DNA from: JAZGAE01 sp036475545
GTDB lineage: Bacteria > Pseudomonadota > Alphaproteobacteria > DATDPM01
Direction: 5' to 3'
Assembly: GCA_036475545.1 (NCBI GenBank)
Contig: JAZGAE010000050.1
Span: 1-37,096, forward strand
Length of the DNA stretch: 37,096 nt
Below, piece by piece: positions 32,274-37,096 of this stretch (its first letter is position 1; each line of letters starts with the position of its first letter). The notes under the pieces are model-generated. The model ran no database searches, had not been told where the DNA came from, and worked only from the letters and a program-made list of their open reading frames with translations. The position numbers were made by a program, and so were the translations under genes.

Positions 32274-33467
32274 TCAAACTCCGCTCGCCGGCCTCACCGT
32301 GGCGTCGGCCACACGGAAGAACTGCGCGTGCGCTTCGAGACCGGCGAAGACGCCGCGGTCGGTGCCGGCGAGCCAGGCCTGGGCGCCGAGCCCGAGCAGG
32401 CGCTCGAACAGCTCGTGGCGCCGCCGCTCGTCTAGGTGGGCCGCCACCTCGTCGAGTAGGATCAAGGGCGCGACGCCGCGCGCCTCAGCCTGCACCTCGG
32501 CGGTCGCCAGCACGACGGCGGTCACCAGTGCCTTCTGCTCGCCGGTGGAACATTGTTCCGCCGGCACGCCGCTGTCCCTGTGGCGCACCACGAATACGCT
32601 CTTGTGCGGACCCTCCGCCGCGCCTCCGGTGACGGCGTCCTCACCGCGCCCGGCGGCCAGCCTCGCCCGGAACCGGGCCTCCGCCTCGAGCGCGGGTGTC
32701 TCGCCCAGCCAGTCCTCGACGAGGCCCGAGACCGCCACGTCGGCCGCCGGAAACGGGCCGGGAGCCGACGCGCAGGCGCCTTTCAGCCGCCCCAGCACCT
32801 CGCGCCGCGACGCTGCGATGGCCACCCCTTCCGAGGCCATCCGGTGTTCCAGCGCCGCGAGCCAAGCGGGATCCGCGGGGCCCCCGCGCAACAGCCGCGC
32901 GCGCTCCCGCATCGCCCGCTCGTAGGCGGAGACGCGCGCGGCATGGCGGGGGTCGAAACCGTACACCAGGCGGTCCATGAAGCGCCGGCGCGCGCTCGCC
33001 CGGTCCTCGAACAGCCGGTCCATGTCCGGCGTCAGCCATACCGCGTGCACGACCTCCGCCAGGGCCGATGGCCCGCGCACCCGCTGGCCGTCGATCTTCA
33101 CCACCCGGCGCGGTCCCTGCCCGTCGCCGACGGCGTCTCCGGTGCCGATCTCGACCGGACCGCGCGCGCCTGCAACGGTCGCCGCCACGGCCCACGACGC
33201 ATCTCTCCCGGCGCCGCGGCGCCGCACCTCCGCAAGCGGCGCCCGCCTCAGCCCGCGCCCGGGCGCCAAGAACGAGACCGCCTCCAGGAGGTTCGTCTTG
33301 CCCGCGCCGTTGGGGCCGAAAAGGACGACGGGCCGCGCATCGACTTCCAGCTTCAGCCTGCGGTAACAGCGGAAATCGGTGAGCACCAGACGCGTCACGG
33401 CGACCCGGGCCGCCCCTTCCGCGCGAGCCTCCGGCGAATCGGCGCGTTTGAGAACCGCCTCGCTCAC
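32274..33467 (-). CDS. recF: DNA replication and repair protein RecF
   Basis: An SMC-like ATPase that helps load RecA at single-strand gaps with RecO and RecR. The 397-residue product has Walker A FGPNGAGKTNLLEA (Lys about 57), WLTPDMDRLFEDRASARRRFMDRLV, the ABC-type signature CSTGEQKALV and Walker B LILLDEVAAHLD. I chose the GTG at 33467 because it overlaps the dnaN stop as GTGA; a GTG at 33398 would remove 23 residues and give a more typical N-terminus (VTRLVLTDFRCYR). Both are plausible, and the choice rests on coupling. It lies between dnaN and gyrB. Confidence 0.93.
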   Translation of the reverse strand: MSEAVLKRADSPEARAEGAARVAVTRLVLTDFRCYRRLKLEVDARPVVLFGPNGAGKTNLLEAVSFLAPGRGLRRAPLAEVRRRGAGRDASWAVAATVAGARGPVEIGTGDAVGDGQGPRRVVKIDGQRVRGPSALAEVVHAVWLTPDMDRLFEDRASARRRFMDRLVYGFDPRHAARVSAYERAMRERARLLRGGPADPAWLAALEHRMASEGVAIAASRREVLGRLKGACASAPGPFPAADVAVSGLVEDWLGETPALEAEARFRARLAAGRGEDAVTGGAAEGPHKSVFVVRHRDSGVPAEQCSTGEQKALVTAVVLATAEVQAEARGVAPLILLDEVAAHLDERRRHELFERLLGLGAQAWLAGTDRGVFAGLEAHAQFFRVADATVRPASGV

Positions 33468-34582
33468 ACGCGCATCGGCATCAGGACGAAGAGGGCGCTG
33501 GGATCGGCCACGTCCCTGACCACCGTCGGCGAGGACGAATCGGCCATCGCGAAGCGGGCGCTGTCGCCCTCGATCTGCCTGGTGATGTCGAGCAAGTAGC
33601 GCGAATTGAAGCCGATCTCGATCTCCGCTCCGGTATAGGTCACCTCCAGCTCTTCGACGGCGGTGCCGTTGTCCGGGCTGGTCGCGGACAGCACCAAGGT
33701 TCCGTTCTTGAGGGCGCACTTCACGGCGCGCGATTTCTCGGTCGATATCGTGGACACGCGGTCGACGGCATCGGCGAAGGTCTTGCGGTCGACCTCCATC
33801 ACCTTGTCGTTACCCTCGGGGATCACGCGCTGGTAATCGGGGAAGGTGCCGTCGATGAGCTTGGAGATGAGCTCAACGTCGTCGAAGGAGAAACAAATCT
33901 TGGTGTCGGAAAGCGCGACGGCCACGGCGTCGCCGACGTCCTCGATGAGCTTGCGCAGCTCGTTCACCGTCTTGCGCGGGACGATGACGCCGGGCATGCC
34001 GCTGGCGCCCTCGGGCCGGGGCATCTCGACCCGCGCCAGGCGGTGGCCGTCGGTGGCCACGGCGCGCAACACGGGCAGGCCGTCGCTGTCGGTGGCGTGG
34101 AGGTAGATGCCGTTGAGGTAGTACCGCGTCTCCTCGGTGGAAATGGCGAAGCTGGTCCGGTCGATGAGGCTCCTGAGGTCCCCTCCGGAAAGCTCGAACC
34201 GGTGGGGAAGCTCGCCGGCCGCCATCACCGGGAATTCGTCGGCCGGAAGACACGACAGAGTGAACCGCGACCGCCCCGAGGTCAGCACCAGTTGCTCGCC
34301 TCCCTCACCGTAGGCCAGCTCGACCTGCGCGCCCTCGGGCAGCTTGCGCACGATGTCGTAAAGAGTGTGCGCCGGGGCCGTGGTGGTGCCCGCCCCGGCG
34401 ACATCGGCCGGAACCTTCTCGGTGATGGCCAGGTCCATGTCGGTGGCGGCGAGCGAGAGCGCGCCTTCATCCGCCTCCATCATCACGTTGGAGAGGATCC
34501 GGATGGTGTTGCGCCGCTCGACGACGCTTTGCACGTGGGCCAGCGATTTCAGCAGGGCGGCACGTTCGATGGTCAGTTTCAT
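33464..34582 (-). CDS. dnaN: DNA polymerase III beta subunit (sliding clamp)
   Basis: The ring-shaped processivity clamp of DNA polymerase III. The 372-residue length is standard. It starts MKLTIERAALLKSLAHVQSVVERRNTIRILSN with NV following, contains ATDMDLAITEKVPADV, YDIVRKLPEGAQVEL, FAISTEETRYYLNGIYLH, ATDGHRLARVEMP, GTFPDYQRVIPEGNDK and ends in SALFVLMPMRV, the usual clamp C-terminus. Three clamp domains of about 120 residues each fit. The ATG at 34582 is fixed by the family N-terminus. Its own promoter probably lies in the 258-base gap after dnaA; the stop overlaps recF. Confidence 0.97.
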   Translation of the reverse strand: MKLTIERAALLKSLAHVQSVVERRNTIRILSNVMMEADEGALSLAATDMDLAITEKVPADVAGAGTTTAPAHTLYDIVRKLPEGAQVELAYGEGGEQLVLTSGRSRFTLSCLPADEFPVMAAGELPHRFELSGGDLRSLIDRTSFAISTEETRYYLNGIYLHATDSDGLPVLRAVATDGHRLARVEMPRPEGASGMPGVIVPRKTVNELRKLIEDVGDAVAVALSDTKICFSFDDVELISKLIDGTFPDYQRVIPEGNDKVMEVDRKTFADAVDRVSTISTEKSRAVKCALKNGTLVLSATSPDNGTAVEELEVTYTGAEIEIGFNSRYLLDITRQIEGDSARFAMADSSSPTVVRDVADPSALFVLMPMRV

Positions 34583-34694
34583 CAGCCAAACGCGAGCGAT
34601 GAGTGGTTGTTGCGGCCGCCTGTGCCGGGCGTCTGGCGCCCTTCGGCCCGGGCCACCGGGAGCGGCCTCCGGCACCGCCGGCGGCCCACGGCGC

Positions 34695-34725
34695 ATTATA
34701 CCAGAAGGGCTTGGCTTCCGAACAA
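34695..34725 (-). promoter_or_regulatory. Candidate extended -10 promoter for dnaN
   Basis: On the minus strand TGGTATAAT (34703-34695) is a perfect extended -10 element (TGN plus TATAAT). A weak -35, TTGTTC (34725-34720), is 19 bases upstream; the extended -10 would compensate. Predicted start of transcription is about 105 bases before the dnaN ATG. It suggests dnaN-recF can be transcribed independently of dnaA. Confidence 0.6.
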
Positions 34726-34803
34726 TTTTCCGGGGCCGCGAGGCCCTTCATTCAGGCGGCGGACAGGGCGGGGAAAGAAGGCTCCGCGACGGGCGCTCGC
34801 CCA

Positions 34804-34837
34804 GGCCAAGGGCGCTTGCGGGCCGAGGGCGCTTGCG
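34804..34837. repeat. 17-bp tandem repeat after the dnaA stop
   Basis: ggccaagggcgcttgcg (34804-34820) and ggccgagggcgcttgcg (34821-34837) are adjacent copies differing at one base. They begin three bases past the dnaA stop codon, in the dnaA-dnaN gap. No hairpin with a T-run is formed, so terminator function is not indicated. Confidence 0.75.
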
Positions 34838-34840
34838 AGC

Positions 34841-36244
34841 TCAGCCCTCCAGCATCCGGCGCAGGAGGTCGACGTCCTCGTCCAGGCTGCTGTCGGTGGC
34901 GCGCAGCTCGTTGATCTTGCGCACGGCGTGCATGACGGTGGTGTGGTCGCGCCCGCCGAACTTGCGCCCGATCTCGGGCAGCGAGCGCGGGGTGAGCTGT
35001 TTGGCCAGATACATGGCTACTTGGCGCGGGCGCGCGACGGCCCGGGCCCGGCGGGCCGAGTGCATGTCGGACATGCGAATCCGATAGTGCTCGGCGACAC
35101 GCTTCTGGATCTCCTCGATGGTCACGCGTCGATCGCTGGCGCGCAGGAGGTCATGCAGCACGTCCTGCGTGCTCTCGAGCGTGACCGGACGGCCGACCAG
35201 CGTCGCGTGGGCCACGATGCGATTGAGCGCGCCTTCGAGCTCGCGCACGTTCGACGTGATCTTGTGCGCCAGGAACTCCAGCACCTTGGGCGGGATCTCG
35301 GTGTCGAGATGCTCGGCCTTCGACTGCAGGATGCCGAGGCGGAGCTCGTAGGTGGTGGGGTGGATGTCCGCCACCAGCCCCCAGCCCAGGCGCGAGCGCA
35401 TGCGCTCCTCCATGCCCTCGAGATCCGTGGGCGACTTGTCGGCGGAGATCACGATCTGGCGGTTCTGGTCCACGAGCGCGTTGAAGGTGTGGAAGAACTC
35501 CTCCTGGGTGGAGTCCTTGTCGCTGATGAACTGGATGTCATCGATCATCAGCACGTCCACCGAGCGGAACTGCTCCTTGAAGGACATGGTGTTCCTGAAA
35601 CGCAGCGCCCGGACGAACTGGTACATGAACTTTTCCGCCGACAGGTAGATGACGCGGCGGCCTGGATCGCGCTGGCGGATGTGCCAGGCGATCGCGTGCA
35701 TGAGGTGGGTCTTGCCGAGCCCGACGCCGCCATATAGGAACAGCGGGTTGAAGGGCACCGTGTCGGACTCGCCGACGCGGCGTGCCGCGGCGAAGGCGAG
35801 CTCGTTGGGCTTGCCGACGACGAAATTGCCGAACGTGAAGCGGGGGTCGAGCGGCGCACTGAGGCCGTTGTAGTCTTCGCGCGCCTCGGCCGCGGCGCTG
35901 GCCTGCCGCCGCCCGGGCTCGGTGATCACTACAGGGGTGGCCACCGCGGCGCCCCCCTGGCCCGCCGCATGTGCGCGAGGCCGGTCGACGAAGATGTCCA
36001 CGCTCCGCACCGCCGGGTTCTCGGCGCGCCACAGCGTGATGATACGGTCGGTGTAATGAGACGCGATCCAGTCGCGCAGGAAGCGCGTCGGGACCGAGAT
36101 TCGGATCCGTCCGTCGACGACCTCGGCTAAAATGAGCGGCTTCAGCCAGCTGCGGAAAGCGGCCTCGCCGATTTCCTGGCGCAGCTGCCCGCGGACGCGG
36201 GCCCATTGGGCGGCGAGATCGCCGTCGTTGTCCGTGAACGTCAT
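34841..36244 (-). CDS. dnaA: Chromosomal replication initiator protein DnaA
   Basis: DnaA binds origin boxes and melts DNA to start replication. The 467-residue product has domain I (about 1-85, WARVRGQLRQEIGEAAFRSWLKPL), a linker (about 90-130), an AAA+ domain with Walker A GGVGLGKTH (172-180), Walker B MIDDIQF (233-239) and sensor region SADKSPTDLEGMEERMRSRL, and domain IV with the DnaA signature GRKFGGRDHTTVMHA (426-440). The ATG at 36244 is five bases after AGGAG; an in-frame ATG at 36262 would overlap the rhodanese gene and add six residues. Only two bases separate it from the rhodanese stop, so the two are one unit. Confidence 0.97.
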   Translation of the reverse strand: MTFTDNDGDLAAQWARVRGQLRQEIGEAAFRSWLKPLILAEVVDGRIRISVPTRFLRDWIASHYTDRIITLWRAENPAVRSVDIFVDRPRAHAAGQGGAAVATPVVITEPGRRQASAAAEAREDYNGLSAPLDPRFTFGNFVVGKPNELAFAAARRVGESDTVPFNPLFLYGGVGLGKTHLMHAIAWHIRQRDPGRRVIYLSAEKFMYQFVRALRFRNTMSFKEQFRSVDVLMIDDIQFISDKDSTQEEFFHTFNALVDQNRQIVISADKSPTDLEGMEERMRSRLGWGLVADIHPTTYELRLGILQSKAEHLDTEIPPKVLEFLAHKITSNVRELEGALNRIVAHATLVGRPVTLESTQDVLHDLLRASDRRVTIEEIQKRVAEHYRIRMSDMHSARRARAVARPRQVAMYLAKQLTPRSLPEIGRKFGGRDHTTVMHAVRKINELRATDSSLDEDVDLLRRMLEG

Positions 36245-36246
36245 CC

Positions 36247-36672
36247 TCACTCCTGGACCCACGGCAAGCCAGCCGTCCTCCAGCCGCCCTTCGCGCCGCG
36301 ATGGCCATGCTCGTCAATGTTGCCTTCGAATCCCTCCGCCACGTTGTAGCAACGCGTGAAGCCGAGAGACGTCATCGCGATGGCCGCCGCCTTCGACCGG
36401 TTCCCGGACCTGCAGATGAACAGCAGCGGCGTTTCCTCCTCCGCCCCGCCCGCGCGCAGCTGGTCGGCGAAGGCGGGGTTCTGTTGCATGGCGGGGTACA
36501 CCTGCCAGGCCACGAAGATCGGCTTCTTGGAAAGCTGCTTGAGGTCGGGCACGCCGACGAACATCCATTCCGGAAGGGTCCGGGTGTCGACCAGCATCGC
36601 CTTGGGATCGCTCGCCAGGAGTTCCCACGACTCCTTGGGTGAGAGCTCGCCTGCGTATTCATCCCCCGACAC
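36247..36672 (-). CDS. Rhodanese-like domain protein
   Basis: A 141-residue single-domain rhodanese (sulfurtransferase fold) without a signal peptide, so cytoplasmic. It has the N-terminal LSPKESWELLASDPKAMLVD followed by TRTLPEW, the substrate-proximal Asp-Thr-Arg motif, and the active-site loop CRSGNRS (87-93) with the nucleophile Cys 87 present. The C-terminus reads FEGNIDEHGHRGAKGGWRTAGLPW, a pattern seen in this rhodanese subgroup. It lies two bases upstream of dnaA in the same direction, so dnaA is probably transcribed from a promoter in front of this gene. The physiological sulfur acceptor is unknown. Confidence 0.9.
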   Translation of the reverse strand: MSGDEYAGELSPKESWELLASDPKAMLVDTRTLPEWMFVGVPDLKQLSKKPIFVAWQVYPAMQQNPAFADQLRAGGAEEETPLLFICRSGNRSKAAAIAMTSLGFTRCYNVAEGFEGNIDEHGHRGAKGGWRTAGLPWVQE

Positions 36673-37096
36673 GCGTGCAACCCCCCTTGCAATCGGGCGC
36701 CTCTCACTGGAAAGAAAAAGCGGGCACCCGCGCCGACCTTCCCGATTACCCCGGAATAGGCCCGGCGGAAGACATTTATTCAGTTTCGGCTAAGGAACTT
36801 GCCGCCTCTAACGCGTTTCCTTTTCCGAAACTTGAACATGCAAATATTGGAAGATGCTCTAAATAATTTTCATTGTTCGTATACTGTGAGCGTCAAACCG
36901 GCCTCACAACGGCAATGTACTCCGTCGCACCGCCCGTGACAACGTGACCGAAAAGAGAACGTCGAAAAAATTTTCGGCCGACGCGACCGCGCGGACGACC
37001 ACGCAGAAGAATTTTCATCACCCGCGCAACGTGAACGACCGCGCAGAAGAATTTTCACCGCCCGCGCACGACGAACGACGACGCAGGAAAATTATT
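36673..37096. other. AT-richer non-coding region upstream of the rhodanese-dnaA unit
   Basis: These 424 bases have no credible gene; the short reading frames in them show no family features. The stretch 36770-36890 is clearly AT-richer than the rest of the window (ttattcag, caaatattgg, aaataatttt), fitting promoter or origin DNA. I found no TTATCCACA-type DnaA box on either strand. The last ~130 bases carry the 40-bp direct repeats described separately. A promoter for the rhodanese-dnaA unit should lie here, but no single -35/-10 pair stands out. Confidence 0.6.
36969..37096. repeat. Degenerate ~40-bp direct repeats, cut by the window end
   Basis: The motif AATTTTC/AATTATT recurs at 36969, 37010, 37050 and 37090, spacing 41, 40 and 40. 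The two best units, 37003-37042 and 37043-37082, agree at about 33 of 40 positions: both have gcagaagaattttca, then cccgcgca and gaacgac. The flanking first and last copies are more diverged, and the array may continue past the window. The period is not a multiple of three, so this is not a protein repeat. Confidence 0.75.

Noticed and set aside
36639..36866. Small plus-strand open frame (75 codons) upstream of dnaA
   Set aside because: Overlaps the rhodanese start on the opposite strand, lacks a ribosome-binding site and resembles no family.
36870..37058. Small minus-strand Arg/Ser/Cys-rich frame across the repeats
   Set aside because: It reads through 40-bp repeats whose period breaks the frame, so repeat units encode unrelated peptides; no family similarity.
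36969..37096. Possible CRISPR array from the regular 40-bp period
   Set aside because: The repeated portion fills the whole period with gradual divergence, so there are no distinct unique spacers, the repeat is not exactly conserved, and no cas gene is in the window.

Overview
The window is high-GC chromosomal DNA that reads as an alphaproteobacterium, probably Rhodospirillales-like. This rests on the contiguous dnaA-dnaN-recF-gyrB block, the riboswitch-cobU-cobW-cobN-cobO order, and an SCO1/SenC copper chaperone. No 16S rRNA gene or other firm taxonomic marker is present, so the assignment is inference.

Layout. 187-1844 is a two-gene ABC-2 type exporter. 1891-27531 is a nearly complete cobalamin (vitamin B12) region in several transcription units. 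They are: cobT with a coupled DUF2141 gene (minus); cobS plus a CobC-like phosphatase (plus); a cobalamin riboswitch followed by cobU-cobW-cobN-cobO-SYLF gene-cobQ (plus); cbiB (minus); cbiX-cobH-cobL-cobI-cbiG/cobJ fusion-cobM (plus, mostly with start/stop overlaps); cbiD-cobK-ankyrin gene (minus); cobA (plus); and a CydP-like small membrane protein, a lipoprotein, SCO1/SenC and cobB (plus). 27701-36672 runs leftward and holds a rhodanese gene, dnaA, dnaN, recF, gyrB and a class A penicillin-binding protein. The last ~420 bases are AT-richer, carry no credible gene, and end in ~40-bp direct repeats cut by the window edge.

How the genes work together. CobA makes precorrin-2. CbiX would insert cobalt early into sirohydrochlorin. 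CobI, CobJ, CobM, CbiG, CbiD, CobK, CobL and CobH then build cobyrinate by the cobalt-early (anaerobic-type) route. CobB and CobQ amidate, CobO adenosylates, CbiB adds the aminopropanol arm, CobU activates the side chain, CobT prepares the lower ligand, and CobS with the phosphatase completes the coenzyme. The notable oddity is that CobN, the large subunit of the ATP-dependent late cobaltochelatase, is also present next to CobW, although the window has no CobS/CobT-type chelatase subunits and no CobG or CobF. The two cobalt-insertion logics therefore coexist on paper.

I found no defence system, CRISPR array, prophage, insertion sequence or tRNA. The most interesting items are the dual cobaltochelatase content, the His-rich CbiX tail, the likely translational riboswitch acting on a TTG-initiated cobU, a perfect 16-bp palindrome between cbiD and cobA, and the 40-bp repeats upstream of the rhodanese-dnaA unit.
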